Counted from the stretch's first letter, positions 1-9,894 are shown. The stretch is 32,798 bases of DNA from Deltaproteobacteria bacterium (GCA_024279255.1 JAJRRT010000057.1:1-32798); one strand, 5' to 3'. The notes: a model not told the origin generated them from the sequence alone. Numbers and translations: made by a program.

Positions 1-140
1 TCCGTGAAGTCAACGGCGTCTCACTGAATTCGCCAGAAAAAGCACTACAAATCTTTGGCCAACTGCGTCAGGCAAAACAGATCAGTATCGGCCTTGAACG
101 GAGGGGCAAAGCCATGACCTTTGCTTATGAGATTAGATGA
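1..140 (+). CDS. gspC: Type II secretion protein GspC, C-terminal end (partial)
   Basis: Only the last 45 codons are present, read from base 3 to the TGA at 138-140. They match the end of the GspC PDZ-like domain: an NGVSLNSPEKALQIF stretch, then QLRQAKQISIGLERRG and a short beta-strand end. GspC is the inner-membrane clamp protein that contacts the N0 domain of the secretin GspD in the periplasm. Its stop overlaps the gspD start by four bases (ATGA), so the two are translationally coupled. The family call rests on this fragment plus the unbroken gsp gene order after it. The signal anchor and the homology region lie outside the window. Confidence 0.85.
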   Translation, partial: REVNGVSLNSPEKALQIFGQLRQAKQISIGLERRGKAMTFAYEIR

Positions 141-2170
141 CATTGAATTATTTTCACAAAGCATTAGTCCTGCTGACCCTGGCTCTTTCGCTCTGCGTGA
201 TGGCAGCACCTGACAGCTGTCTGGCAAAATCAGAACAGGCCCAAAATGACATCTCTCTCGATTTCAAAGAAGTTGAGTTAACCGATCTGATCAAAATATT
301 TTCGGAAATGACCGGCCGTAATTTTATTTACGATGAACGGGTGCGTGGCAAAGTAACAATCATTTCACCTGATACAATGAATGAGGATGAAGCATACCAA
401 CTGTTTATGACGGTCCTGAATGTCAAAGGGTTCACGCTGATTCAAAGCGGTAAGGTCAACAAGATTGTACCTCTACAAAACGCCAAACAAAATAACCTGC
501 CGGTTTCAGATACCCAACAGGGCGCGAGCTATATTACCCGTCTGATTCACCTGAACTACGCAGACGCTCAGGTCATTTCAAGCAGCGTACTGCTCCCGTT
601 GATTCCTAAAACCAGCAATTTGACTGTTTATGCCCCAACCAACACGCTGATTTTGACCGACAGCGCAGAGAACATTGACCGACTTGTCGAAATAATCAAG
701 AAACTTGACTTGCCATCAGCGTTAGATCGGCTCGAAATCTTCACTTTGAAACAAGCCAATGCTGAAGAGATCGCCAACATTGCCAATTCGCTGATGAATA
801 AACAGACAAATCCAAACAGGAAGAGAACGGCGAGAGCTTCCGTCAACCAGCCAGGTCAGGTCATTGCCTATCCACGGACGAACACCCTGCTTGCAATCGC
901 CTCAGATGATGAGCTGCAACTCATACGACGTCTGATAACAACTCTGGACACTCCCAGTGAGCAGAGCCGTTCCAACATCAATGTCTACTACCTAAAGAAT
1001 GCCGCAGCCGAGACGTTGGCCAAAACACTGAACGAGATCATGGTCAACTCAAAGGGGGCTCCTGCTGCCAACAATAAACTAAAGTCTGCGACGACAGGAC
1101 CAGTTACCATCACTGCCGACAAACCAACCAATTCACTTTTGATCAGCGCCGGACCAGAAGATTTTACCCTTCTCAAACAGGTGATAGAGAAGCTCGATAT
1201 CAGACGTAACCAGGTCTATGTCGAAGCGCTGATTTTAGAACTCTCGATGGATGCCACGCGTGAGATCGGCATTTCACTTCAGGGCGGAGTCGACGTCGGC
1301 GGAGATAGCGTGGTTCTTGGTACCAGCAACCTCAACACCGGCTCGGTCGGGCTAAGCGACTTCGCGCCAGCAGACGGCAGTACGGTACCAAGCCTGCTGA
1401 CCCAAACGGTGCAGGGTCTGATGCTCGGGGGTCTCTTCAGCCCGATATCCACTATCGGCCCTGACGGCAACACGATTACTGTGCCGGCGCTCTCGGCCCT
1501 GATCCAACTGTCGCAGACCAGCTCTGACATCAATATTCTCTCAGCTCCACGCCTGTTGACCTCGGACAATGAAGAGGCCGAAATCATCGTTGGTGCTAAC
1601 GTACCGATCATCACCAGCCGCCTGACGGACACTGGCAGTACCGGTCTGGCGACCAGTGTTGCGATCGAGCGCAAGGACGTCGCCCTGACCCTCCGTTTTA
1701 CACCGCAGGTCACCGAAGGAAATCTGGTGCGTCTCACTGTTTTTCAGGAGATCACCGATATTGCAGGTACCCAGGTTGGTAATATTGATGAGGTAGGCCC
1801 CACCTTCACCAAGCGTCAGATACGCAACACGGTATTGGCCGAAGACGGCAAGACCGTCGTACTGGGGGGACTGATCGGCACCAACGTCCAGAAAACTGAA
1901 TCGAAGGTTCCGCTGCTGGGCGACATCCCCCTGCTCGGCCGACTCTTTCGCTCAAAAGGATCTACGACCTCAAAAACCAACCTGCTGGTTTTCATCACCC
2001 CACGAGTGATCCACAACGCCAGTGAAATGGCCGAGATTACCCGTCGGGCGCGCTTTACCGGCCAGGGGTTCCAGACCGAAGAGCTGAAGAAATCGATCAA
2101 CAAAAATGCCCTGATATTCGACCTTGATCCAGTAGAAACTATCGAGGAGAACCCCGCCGAGAATGAGTAA
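137..2170 (+). CDS. gspD: Type II secretion outer-membrane secretin GspD
   Basis: 677-aa secretin forming the multimeric outer-membrane channel of the type II system. An N-terminal signal peptide (hydrophobic core about residues 9-24) is followed by periplasmic domains N0 (about 38-115), N1 (about 130-195), N2 (about 198-275) and N3 (about 280-355). The C-terminal secretin domain (about 360-635) carries the signature VPLLGDIPLLGRLFR and ends in a strand LLVFITPRVI. Length is usual for the family. The ~40 residues after the secretin domain could be the S-domain that binds a pilotin, but I see no pilotin gene here. ATG overlaps the gspC stop; its own stop overlaps gspE by 8 bases. Confidence 0.97.
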   Translation: MTLNYFHKALVLLTLALSLCVMAAPDSCLAKSEQAQNDISLDFKEVELTDLIKIFSEMTGRNFIYDERVRGKVTIISPDTMNEDEAYQLFMTVLNVKGFTLIQSGKVNKIVPLQNAKQNNLPVSDTQQGASYITRLIHLNYADAQVISSSVLLPLIPKTSNLTVYAPTNTLILTDSAENIDRLVEIIKKLDLPSALDRLEIFTLKQANAEEIANIANSLMNKQTNPNRKRTARASVNQPGQVIAYPRTNTLLAIASDDELQLIRRLITTLDTPSEQSRSNINVYYLKNAAAETLAKTLNEIMVNSKGAPAANNKLKSATTGPVTITADKPTNSLLISAGPEDFTLLKQVIEKLDIRRNQVYVEALILELSMDATREIGISLQGGVDVGGDSVVLGTSNLNTGSVGLSDFAPADGSTVPSLLTQTVQGLMLGGLFSPISTIGPDGNTITVPALSALIQLSQTSSDINILSAPRLLTSDNEEAEIIVGANVPIITSRLTDTGSTGLATSVAIERKDVALTLRFTPQVTEGNLVRLTVFQEITDIAGTQVGNIDEVGPTFTKRQIRNTVLAEDGKTVVLGGLIGTNVQKTESKVPLLGDIPLLGRLFRSKGSTTSKTNLLVFITPRVIHNASEMAEITRRARFTGQGFQTEELKKSINKNALIFDLDPVETIEENPAENE

Positions 2171-3860
2171 CTGGTTGAAACTGGGGGAGATCCTGCAGCA
2201 GGACTCCATACTCCCCACGCAGATCATTGAAGACGCCCTGCAGCGCCAGCAGCAGGAACCGCAACTTCTTGGCCAGATTCTACTGAACCACTACGGTCTC
2301 AGCGCCAGCGCTTTGATCAGCGCCCTGGCAAAGCAGTTTGATCTCACTTATCTAACGAGTATCCCCACCGGCTCTGGAACGAGCGAACTTCTTGCTCGTC
2401 TGCCTCTTGAGTATGTCCGTGAACAATGCATCTTCCCTCTTCATCTCTCGGACACAACACTGCAGCTGGTCATGATCGATCCGACCAATAGCACCCCCAT
2501 CAACGACCTGGCAGCCTTAACCGGATGCAGAATCGAGATTTGTCTCGCCCCCGAAGAAGAGGTTTTGCGGGCAATCAATCACGCTTATGCTGAACAAGCA
2601 GGGGATTCCGCCAGCTTTGCTCCAGACCTTGATAGCGATGACAACGACCTGGCTGCAACTCTGGGTCCGACCGATTTATTGGACAGCAGTGATGAAGCTC
2701 CCATTATCCGCTTTGTCAACGGTCTAATTGCACGTGCCAGTCGCGAACGCGCCAGTGACATCCACCTGGAACCGTTCGAAACTGAAATGATCATCCGCTA
2801 CCGGATCGACGGAGTGCTTTACGAGATTCTCCGCCCTCCACAAAAAGCGCGAGCTGCAATCATATCCCGGATCAAAATTCTATCTGGACTCAATATCGCC
2901 GAAAAACGCCTCCCTCAGGATGGGCGCTTTCGGGTCCGAATTGCCGGCCGGGATGTCGACATTCGCGTATCCTCGCTCCCGACTGCGTTTGGCGAAAGGC
3001 TGGTTCTACGTCTTCTCGAAAAGAGTTCCAACGTTATTGATCTGGCACAGATCGGTCTCGACGAACAACTGCAACAACAGGTTGATCAACTTATCCGACA
3101 GCCGCATGGTATTTTTCTCGTTACGGGCCCGACCGGATCGGGAAAGACCACAACGCTCTATGCCGCACTCAGCCGTCTGAACGATCGCTCCAAAAATATC
3201 ATTACGGTCGAAGACCCGATCGAATATCAGCTCTCAGGAGTCGGTCAGATTCAGGTCAATTCAAAGATCAATCTGACCTTTGCTGCTGGTTTACGTTCGA
3301 TCCTGCGGCAGGATCCTGACATCATCATGGTCGGTGAGATCCGTGATAGCGAAACCGCTGAGATCGCCGTTCAGTCCGCATTGACCGGGCACATGGTCTT
3401 TTCAACCCTGCATACCAATGATTCTGCCGGAGCACTGACCCGACTACTTGATATGAAAATCGAACCTTTTCTGGTCTCTTCAGCGGTGACCGGTATTCTG
3501 GCGCAACGCCTTGTGCGTAAACTCTGCCCCGACTGCCGTAGCAGCTATACACCAAGTGAAGAGATGATTCGTCACTTCGAAGGTTTTGTGCCTGATCAGA
3601 TTGATCTGAAATTCTTCCGCAGCAGTGGTTGTGATGCCTGTCAGCAGATTGGGTATCGCGGACGAACCGGGATATACGAACTGTTACACTTAACAGACGA
3701 GATTCGTGAGCTCTTGATGGCCGGAGCCGATGCGAGCAGTATCCGTCACGCAGCGCAAAAAGCTGGCATGCTCAGCTTGCGGCAGGATGGCTTAAAAAAA
3801 GCTCAGGCAGGAGAAACCTCGCTCGAAGAGGTCCTTCGTGTCACTCGAATCGACAGCTGA
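2163..3860 (+). CDS. gspE: Type II secretion ATPase GspE
   Basis: 565-aa cytoplasmic assembly ATPase that powers pseudopilus extension. An N-terminal MshEN/GspE-N type domain (about 5-150) precedes the RecA-like core. Walker A is GPTGSGKT at 322-329 (K328). The Walker B stretch DIIMVGEIRD is at 386-395 with E392 as the catalytic-type acid, followed by the His-box STLHTNDSAGALTRL. A tetracysteine zinc site, C455xxC458 and C490xxC493, is the feature typical of GspE/PilB-type enzymes. The start overlaps the gspD end by 8 bases, supporting coupled translation. It should dock on GspL, which is encoded downstream. Confidence 0.97.
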   Translation: MSNWLKLGEILQQDSILPTQIIEDALQRQQQEPQLLGQILLNHYGLSASALISALAKQFDLTYLTSIPTGSGTSELLARLPLEYVREQCIFPLHLSDTTLQLVMIDPTNSTPINDLAALTGCRIEICLAPEEEVLRAINHAYAEQAGDSASFAPDLDSDDNDLAATLGPTDLLDSSDEAPIIRFVNGLIARASRERASDIHLEPFETEMIIRYRIDGVLYEILRPPQKARAAIISRIKILSGLNIAEKRLPQDGRFRVRIAGRDVDIRVSSLPTAFGERLVLRLLEKSSNVIDLAQIGLDEQLQQQVDQLIRQPHGIFLVTGPTGSGKTTTLYAALSRLNDRSKNIITVEDPIEYQLSGVGQIQVNSKINLTFAAGLRSILRQDPDIIMVGEIRDSETAEIAVQSALTGHMVFSTLHTNDSAGALTRLLDMKIEPFLVSSAVTGILAQRLVRKLCPDCRSSYTPSEEMIRHFEGFVPDQIDLKFFRSSGCDACQQIGYRGRTGIYELLHLTDEIRELLMAGADASSIRHAAQKAGMLSLRQDGLKKAQAGETSLEEVLRVTRIDS

Positions 3861-3874
3861 TGAAAGTCTGACCT

Positions 3875-5089
3875 ATGGCACTCTTTGATTACAGTGGCTT
3901 CGATAGCTCCGGCCGCAAGATCAGCGGCAACTGTGAAGGGAGCGGACAACGTGCAGTGATGGCCAGCTTGCGCCAACAGGGGATATTCGCCACTGAGGTT
4001 ATTGCCGCAGGTAGCCGCCCCAAGAGTCGTTTATTCACTGGCTGGCGCAGCCCCCAGATACCGCTTGAAGACCTTGCCACTGCCACGCGACAACTGGCAA
4101 CCTTGCTCAGTGCAGGACTAGCACTCGACGAAACCCTCAATACGGTCGCCTGTCAGCTTGAACGTCCACAGTTAACAGCAACCTTAAACCGCGTCCGTGA
4201 GGCCGTAGTGCAGGGAGAAGCCTTCCATCTGGCCCTGGGAAATGAAGGCACTATCTTCCCAACCATCTATATCAGCATGGTCGAGGTTGGGGAGAACAGC
4301 GGCACCCTTGACGAAGCACTCGCCGATCTTGCCGATCTTCTCGAGGAACAAGCACGCTTACGCAGTCGAATTACTGCCGCACTCGCTTACCCTCTTTTGA
4401 TGGCGCTCGTTGGCGGCGGTGTTCTTCTTTTTCTCGTCGGCTTCGTATTGCCGAAGGTGACACGAATGCTGGTTGAACTAGATCAGGTTCTGCCACTACC
4501 AACGCAGCTACTCATTGGTGCCAGCAACATTTTACACAACTACAGTTGGCTGATTTTCAGCTCACTCATTGTAGCCCTGCTTCTTACAAGGCGCTGGGCG
4601 AACAAAGAACAGGGACGTCTGGCTATTGATCGGTGGCGTCTCAAGCTACCGTTGATTGGTCGGCTTAACCTTCTGATAGCAACCAGTCGCTTCAGTCGAA
4701 CGATGGCAACCCTGCTGGGCGCCGGACAACCATTGCTACGGGCACTGGAGATTACCGGTAAACTACTTGACAATTTGATTTTGCAACAGGCAATCGAACG
4801 CGCAGGCAATCAGGTTCGCGAGGGTGCATCGCTGGCCGCACCCTTGCAAAAAGAGCAGATCTTCCCGGTGATGTTGATACAGATGATTGCCGTCGGTGAA
4901 AAAAGTGGTGAACTGGAGCAGATGCTTAAACGGGTAGCTGACACCAGTGACCAACAGATTGAGATGTCGATAAACCGATTACTCGCACTTCTCGAACCGG
5001 TTATGATTTTATTTATGGGCGTCTCGGTCGGCTTCATCGTTCTGGCGATTCTGCTACCAATATTTCAGGCGAGTCAGAGTTTGGGATGA
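3875..5089 (+). CDS. gspF: Type II secretion inner-membrane platform protein GspF
   Basis: 404-aa polytopic platform protein. Two T2SSF domains are visible: about residues 65-190 and 270-395, each with the pattern ...GExSGxLxxxLxxLAxxxE (VGENSGTLDEAL and VGEKSGELEQML). Three hydrophobic segments are at roughly 165-190, 215-240 and 370-395. This duplicated-domain layout and length are typical of GspF/PilC. It starts 14 bases after gspE with no strong ribosome binding site, so expression probably depends on coupling. It is the membrane partner of GspE and GspL. Confidence 0.95.
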   Translation: MALFDYSGFDSSGRKISGNCEGSGQRAVMASLRQQGIFATEVIAAGSRPKSRLFTGWRSPQIPLEDLATATRQLATLLSAGLALDETLNTVACQLERPQLTATLNRVREAVVQGEAFHLALGNEGTIFPTIYISMVEVGENSGTLDEALADLADLLEEQARLRSRITAALAYPLLMALVGGGVLLFLVGFVLPKVTRMLVELDQVLPLPTQLLIGASNILHNYSWLIFSSLIVALLLTRRWANKEQGRLAIDRWRLKLPLIGRLNLLIATSRFSRTMATLLGAGQPLLRALEITGKLLDNLILQQAIERAGNQVREGASLAAPLQKEQIFPVMLIQMIAVGEKSGELEQMLKRVADTSDQQIEMSINRLLALLEPVMILFMGVSVGFIVLAILLPIFQASQSLG

Positions 5090-5137
5090 GAGCGTGAGGC
5101 ATAAAAAAAACTAAAATGGAATATTCAAGGAGCAAGT

Positions 5138-5584
5138 ATGTCGAAACAAGAAACCCTGACCAATAACCAACGTGGGTTCACCCTGATAGAGATCCTCGTC
5201 GTCGTCGTTATCCTCGGTATCCTGGCCGGAATCGTCGTCCCTCGCCTGCTCGGAGAACCTGAGAAGGCCCGGCGCACCAAGGTCGAAGTTCAGATAAGAG
5301 GGTTTGAACAAGCATTAGCCAGTTTCAAACTCGACAATGGCTTTTTCCCAACGACAGAGCAAGGACTCGTTGCGCTGGTTGAAAAACCACGAAATGGCAA
5401 AATACCCAAACACTATCGTGATAAAGGCTACATGAAAAAAATCCCGATGGATCCCTGGGACAACCCCTATATCTATCTCTCCCCCGGGATTCATGACGAT
5501 TACGATATTATGTCTTATGGTCCAGACGGAGCATCAGGTGGCGAAGGTGATGACGCAGATATCAATAGCTGGGAGATTGAATAG
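5138..5584 (+). CDS. gspG: Major pseudopilin GspG
   Basis: 148-aa precursor of the main pseudopilus subunit. The prepilin peptidase site is G13|FTLIE with the conserved Glu at mature position 5 (E18), then the hydrophobic N-helix. The C-terminal part has the GspG hallmarks FFPTTEQGL, a PMDPWDNPY motif and a calcium-loop-type ending rich in Asp/Gly (GPDGASGGEGDDADINSWE). Unlike the overlapping genes around it, it has its own clear ribosome binding site (AAGGAG, about 5 bases before the ATG) and a 48-base gap upstream. That fits the higher expression needed for a major subunit. No prepilin peptidase gene is in the window. Confidence 0.97.
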   Translation: MSKQETLTNNQRGFTLIEILVVVVILGILAGIVVPRLLGEPEKARRTKVEVQIRGFEQALASFKLDNGFFPTTEQGLVALVEKPRNGKIPKHYRDKGYMKKIPMDPWDNPYIYLSPGIHDDYDIMSYGPDGASGGEGDDADINSWEIE

Positions 5585-5602
5585 GATTCGGACAGGCCTA
5601 AC

Positions 5603-6124
5603 ATGAACCCGCTCCTCAATCAACGAGCCCTCGGCCAATCAGGATATACCCTGATCGAACTTGCACTGGTGGTCTTGCTTTTAGGTTTCATGGCCAGCCT
5701 GAGCATGCCGCTGATCAGTGGTTTTGAATCTAACCACCTGGATTCGAGTGCCCGCCGTTTAGCGGGGACGGTCAAATACCTCTACAACGAAGCCGCGATG
5801 ACCGGTCTGGAGCATCGTTTAACCTTCGAATTAGAGGATAACTCATATCGGGCCACCAACATCAACTCCACAGGTGAGCTGAAACCGCTACAGGGGGTTG
5901 GTTCGAAAAAAAAGCTTAGTTCAGGTGTTCATTTTGTCAATATCTACCAGCCGCATCGCGGTGAACAGACAAAGGGTGAGGTCACAACTGCGCTCCTTCC
6001 CGGAGGATGGATGGAAGAGACCATCATTCACCTGCAAGATGATAAAGAGAACAAAATGACCCTGCGATTGGTTCCACTAACAGGGTTGACTGAGATATAC
6101 GACGGCTATCGGGATTTCAGATGA
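5603..6124 (+). CDS. gspH: Minor pseudopilin GspH
   Basis: 173-aa type IV pilin-like protein. The cleavage site is G14|YTLIEL with Glu at mature position 5, followed by a hydrophobic helix to about residue 38. The C-terminal globular part is variable, as usual for GspH. The position between gspG and gspI, and the short spacing (18 bases after gspG), support GspH rather than another minor pilin. The stop overlaps gspI by four bases (ATGA). Confidence 0.88.
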   Translation: MNPLLNQRALGQSGYTLIELALVVLLLGFMASLSMPLISGFESNHLDSSARRLAGTVKYLYNEAAMTGLEHRLTFELEDNSYRATNINSTGELKPLQGVGSKKKLSSGVHFVNIYQPHRGEQTKGEVTTALLPGGWMEETIIHLQDDKENKMTLRLVPLTGLTEIYDGYRDFR

Positions 6125-6504
6125 GAACAGGACGCACTTTTTCAAATAGTGGGTTCACACTGCTCGAAGTCATGATCGCCCTGTCGATTGTTGGGATTGC
6201 CCTGGTCGTCATGCTTGGACTGGTACAGCGTAGCATTCTGGTCAACAGCAGGTTGCAACAGATGACACGCGCCACCCTTCTGGCCAAACAGAAAATGGCC
6301 GAAATTGAGAACAATATCAATTCAACTTTGGATCAGGGCAAAGGTGATTTCACGAAACCTAACCAGCAATTCCATTGGCGCAGTATCACCACCCCAACTC
6401 CGATAAGCGGGATTGCACAGATAGACTTAAGTGTGATCTGGGGAGATGAAAAGAACAACGAACTCGTGACTCTGACCTCATTTATAAAAGAGGGTCAACA
6501 ATGA
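6121..6504 (+). CDS. gspI: Minor pseudopilin GspI
   Basis: 127-aa small pilin-like protein with cleavage site G11|FTLLEVM and an N-terminal hydrophobic helix. Its size and its place directly before gspJ and gspK match GspI, which nucleates the GspI-J-K tip complex of the pseudopilus. The globular part is short, with the AKQKMAEIE stretch common in GspI. Overlaps both neighbours by ATGA. Confidence 0.92.
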   Translation: MRTGRTFSNSGFTLLEVMIALSIVGIALVVMLGLVQRSILVNSRLQQMTRATLLAKQKMAEIENNINSTLDQGKGDFTKPNQQFHWRSITTPTPISGIAQIDLSVIWGDEKNNELVTLTSFIKEGQQ

Positions 6505-7091
6505 GAAGGGATAACGGCTTCACCCTGCTCGAAGTTCTGGTGGCAATCGCCTTGGCCAGTCTGCTGTTAACGAGTATCTACGGAGTGTTTTCAACAACCA
6601 GTGAGGCAAAAGAGAAGGTTGAAAAACAGGGTGCCGCACTGCACCTCGGCCGAGTATTAATTGCACGACTGGATCGCGAACTGCTCGGGCTTTACCTTGG
6701 CGACCAGAAGACTCACCCGTCTTTAAAAGGAGGGGTGAACAGTCTGGGCGAACCCTACATTGAGTTGCTGACCAATTCAGCCGGAGGTCCGCAACCCGGC
6801 ATGCGTCAGGTCCGCTACAGGCTCGGGCCTGACACAGATAACCGTACGACACTTTGGCGGGCAGAAAAAGGGCTTAATGAGACGACGGCGAATAACGAAG
6901 AAAGGCTTGCGCAAGGATTGGATAACTTGACCTTCAGTTTTTTCAACGGCCAGAACTGGCGTGAAAGTTGGGATAGTCAAAACAACAATCTCCCGCTTTT
7001 GGTCCGAGCCGAACTGACCCTGCAAGATACTGAGGGCATGCCTCCCCTGCTGAGCACTTTTGACCTGCCGCAGAACCGGAAAAACCCATGA
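6501..7091 (+). CDS. gspJ: Minor pseudopilin GspJ
   Basis: 196-aa pilin-like protein with a very short leader, cleaved at G6|FTLLEVL with Glu at mature position 5. The body contains the GspJ-like sequence VRYRLGPD followed by LWRAEKGL and a later LTFSFFNGQNWRESW, matching the beta-sheet core of the family. It forms the tip complex with GspI and GspK encoded on both sides. It overlaps both neighbours by four bases. Confidence 0.92.
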   Translation: MRRDNGFTLLEVLVAIALASLLLTSIYGVFSTTSEAKEKVEKQGAALHLGRVLIARLDRELLGLYLGDQKTHPSLKGGVNSLGEPYIELLTNSAGGPQPGMRQVRYRLGPDTDNRTTLWRAEKGLNETTANNEERLAQGLDNLTFSFFNGQNWRESWDSQNNNLPLLVRAELTLQDTEGMPPLLSTFDLPQNRKNP

Positions 7092-8008
7092 AAACGGGCA
7101 ACGAAAAAGGCATGGTTCTGCTTTTGGTACTGGTCGTCGTGGCTCTCCTGAGCGCACTGTTAAGTGATTTTGCCTTTTCAACTCTGGTTGACCTGCGACT
7201 AACTGAAACATTTCGCGACACGACGCGCGCCGAATATCTGTCCCGTGGCGGCATTACTGCCGGGAGGATGATACTACAGACCGATCGGAACAGTTATGAT
7301 GCAAAAAATGATTCTGCGGAACTCTGGTCAGTTGGCGTGCAGGACTACCCCCTTGCAGAAGGGACGGTCAGTGTCACAATTGATGACCTTGACGGCCGGC
7401 TGCAATTGAATCTTTTGGTCGATCAGGAGGGGAATGCCAATATCCTCTACCGCGATCGTTTTGTAAGGCTTTGCGAAGAACTGGCGCTGGACAATCCAGA
7501 GGCTCTTGCTGATGCATTGGTCGACTGGCTCGACCCAGATCAAGAAACCGGCGCGGCAGGAGCCGAAGATGCAGACTATCTCGCAATGAATCCGCCCTAT
7601 GAGGCCACAGACGGGCCGTTGCGCAGCATAGAAGATCTATACCTGATACGTGGGTTCGATGCAGAAACATATACGCGACTTAGCCCATTTGTGAGCAGTT
7701 TCGGGAGCGGAGTACTTAACATAAATACTGCCACCCCCGAGGTATTACGCAGTTGGGATATTGAAACAGTTTCCGCAATTGAAGACCTTCTTAGCAAACG
7801 GAAAGAGGGGCCATTCAAACGGCTTGAAGACTTGCGAGAAGCTCTTGGTGTAGAAACATTTAGCGCGCTGAATCGAAACGTTGATCTGGGAGTCGTGAGC
7901 TCCTACTATCTAATCAGCAGTCAAGGTCAGGTTAATGATGGAGCGCGCCGAATGCAGGCCATCGTCAATAAAACTGGTGACAAACTCCTCTGGCAGAAGG
8001 TGGACTAA
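7088..8008 (+). CDS. gspK: Minor pseudopilin GspK (tip subunit)
   Basis: 306-aa large minor pseudopilin. The leader is cleaved at G8|MVLLLV; the usual Glu at mature position 5 is absent (Leu here), which is the known GspK trait and fits a tip subunit. The insert alpha-domain is present: DALVDWLDPDQETGAAGAEDADY is the typical calcium-binding/DWLD region. It is followed by LRSIEDLYLIRG and a helix-hairpin-like NINTATPEVLRSW motif. Overlaps gspJ by ATGA; gspL starts five bases after its stop. Confidence 0.95.
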   Translation: MKTGNEKGMVLLLVLVVVALLSALLSDFAFSTLVDLRLTETFRDTTRAEYLSRGGITAGRMILQTDRNSYDAKNDSAELWSVGVQDYPLAEGTVSVTIDDLDGRLQLNLLVDQEGNANILYRDRFVRLCEELALDNPEALADALVDWLDPDQETGAAGAEDADYLAMNPPYEATDGPLRSIEDLYLIRGFDAETYTRLSPFVSSFGSGVLNINTATPEVLRSWDIETVSAIEDLLSKRKEGPFKRLEDLREALGVETFSALNRNVDLGVVSSYYLISSQGQVNDGARRMQAIVNKTGDKLLWQKVD

Positions 8009-8013
8009 CAAAG

Positions 8014-9375
8014 ATGCGCCAAAGACACATCGCCATAAAACCAGCCCCTGAACAGTGGTCATTTGCTGTTGCATCGGGTGATTCCACTGAAGCGACCCTG
8101 CTCAAAACAGGGACTTTTGTACGTGACCCTGAGCAAACTCTGGCCGACCAGCTGGGGGAAGTATTTGAGCCCTTGCAGATGACCGACAGACTGGCCTGCG
8201 CACTCCCAGCACAAGATTCTCTACTGCGCTGGCTAGAGTTTCCATTTAGCGAACCACGTAAGATTGCTGCCGCTGTGCTTCCGGAAATTACTTGCCAAAT
8301 CCCGGAGAACCTCGATAATCGAAGCGTGTTCCATGAAATTCAAGACACAGGCAAAGTCCTTACAGTCGCAGTTTTAACTGAGCAGATTAAAGATCTGCTC
8401 AGTCAGTTTGACGACAACCGCGAACCTCTCGGATATATTGGGCTCTCTCCCTTCTGTTATGCTTCTGGACTCGAATATCCAGTCGATAGCCTATTCCTCT
8501 GTTTCGATGAAAATGAAATCACGCTTACGCGCATAACAGAAGGCGCAGTAACCGATCTGCGGATCCTGCCGCGAACATCAGATATGACGGATAATGATGT
8601 CGTGCTGCAAGCATTAATGCTGTCCCGAGGTGGAGACGCCCCTCTCCTCAGGATTCGCTTACTTGGGATAACTTCTGTCGGTCCTTTAGCGAACAGTCTC
8701 GAACAGGCAGGGTTCGAGGTAGAACCGGTTCAGCTTGATACTGAAAACTTTCAAGTCCCTGACGAACTAACAAGTGTTGCATGTCTCGCCCTTGCGGCAG
8801 CAAAGGCAAATTCCAGCAACCTGAATCTGCGCTCCGGCCTCTACAAATTAAAAAATGACTGGCAGGCTCTTAAACTTCGGGCATGGCTGGCATCAGGGTT
8901 GCTCCTTCTGTCCCTGCTGATTGTCAGTGGTAGTGGCTATCTACAATATCAGCAACGCACAACAGAGCTAAAAAAAATCCAGATGCAGATGACGTCCCGT
9001 TATCAGAAACAGTTTCCCGGCGAAAAACTCCGTGTAGCGGCCCCCTTGCAACTCCGGTCGAAACTAAAAGCGTTACAAACAAAAGTAGCACAATTCGGCA
9101 CTGACACCCCCGAAGCACTGCAGGTTCTCCTGGCAGTTTCGAAGAAGATTGATGCTGGGTTAAAGCTGGATATCCGCGAATACGTGCAGAACGACGAAGG
9201 CTTGAGACTCTCTGGTAGCACAGAAAGTTTTGATGCAGTGAGCCGTATACTTGCGAGCCTGCAGCAAGAAATCCTATTTAAAGAAGTCCGAATTCTCGAC
9301 AGCAAACAGGCCATCGATGGCAGCCGAGTCGATTTTCAACTGCAAATACAACTATTAAAGACAAAAGGCGAATAG
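8014..9375 (+). CDS. gspL: Type II secretion inner-membrane protein GspL
   Basis: 453-aa bitopic protein. The cytoplasmic actin-like domain spans about residues 1-280, one transmembrane helix lies at about 290-311 (WLASGLLLLSLLIVSGSGY), and a periplasmic ferredoxin-like domain follows to the end. GspL links the ATPase GspE to the GspM/GspC membrane assembly. Sequence conservation in this family is low, so the call rests on topology, length and position between gspK and gspM. It lies five bases after gspK and is immediately followed by gspM. Confidence 0.85.
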   Translation: MRQRHIAIKPAPEQWSFAVASGDSTEATLLKTGTFVRDPEQTLADQLGEVFEPLQMTDRLACALPAQDSLLRWLEFPFSEPRKIAAAVLPEITCQIPENLDNRSVFHEIQDTGKVLTVAVLTEQIKDLLSQFDDNREPLGYIGLSPFCYASGLEYPVDSLFLCFDENEITLTRITEGAVTDLRILPRTSDMTDNDVVLQALMLSRGGDAPLLRIRLLGITSVGPLANSLEQAGFEVEPVQLDTENFQVPDELTSVACLALAAAKANSSNLNLRSGLYKLKNDWQALKLRAWLASGLLLLSLLIVSGSGYLQYQQRTTELKKIQMQMTSRYQKQFPGEKLRVAAPLQLRSKLKALQTKVAQFGTDTPEALQVLLAVSKKIDAGLKLDIREYVQNDEGLRLSGSTESFDAVSRILASLQQEILFKEVRILDSKQAIDGSRVDFQLQIQLLKTKGE

Positions 9376-9894
9376 ATGGGTGGCTTTGAACAAGAGAAGC
9401 ATCTAAAACCCCTGATAGCAGTCGTGTTGATTCTGTTTCTACTCAGCATAGTCTGGATATACACAAGCCATCAGCACAGACTGAATCGGTTAGATCGTAA
9501 GATTGAATCCACGCGCAATGAGCTGAGACAATTCAACAATTCGCTTCAGGACTATCTTAAGCTTGAATTGCAAATCAAAGGGCTAAGTACAGGAACGACC
9601 CAACAGAACCTGATTTCCTCAGTCGAAGATGCTACCGAACAGATATCGGCACGAAGCCAATTGAGCTATGTCCGTCCCCAACCAGATAAAATTCGAGACG
9701 GTCTGACTGAAGAAGGGGTTGAGATCAAACTTGAAAAACTCCAACTGCATCAACTGGTTGAACTTCTTTATCAATTCGACCAGAGTGATCAGATCCTAAA
9801 AGTTTCGCAATTACGGATTCGTACACGGTTCGACAATCCTGAGCAACTTGATACATCTATAACCCTGAGCCGGTTCAGGGAGACAGGGTTATGA
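9376..9894 (+). CDS. gspM: Type II secretion protein GspM
   Basis: 172-aa bitopic protein: a short cytoplasmic N-terminus, one transmembrane helix at about residues 13-30, a coiled-coil-like stretch (about 35-70) and a ferredoxin-like periplasmic domain. This is the layout of GspM/PilO-type proteins, partners of GspL. The ATG begins directly after the gspL stop, and its stop overlaps gspN (ATGA). Direct sequence identity to GspM is weak; position and topology decide. Confidence 0.82.
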   Translation: MGGFEQEKHLKPLIAVVLILFLLSIVWIYTSHQHRLNRLDRKIESTRNELRQFNNSLQDYLKLELQIKGLSTGTTQQNLISSVEDATEQISARSQLSYVRPQPDKIRDGLTEEGVEIKLEKLQLHQLVELLYQFDQSDQILKVSQLRIRTRFDNPEQLDTSITLSRFRETGL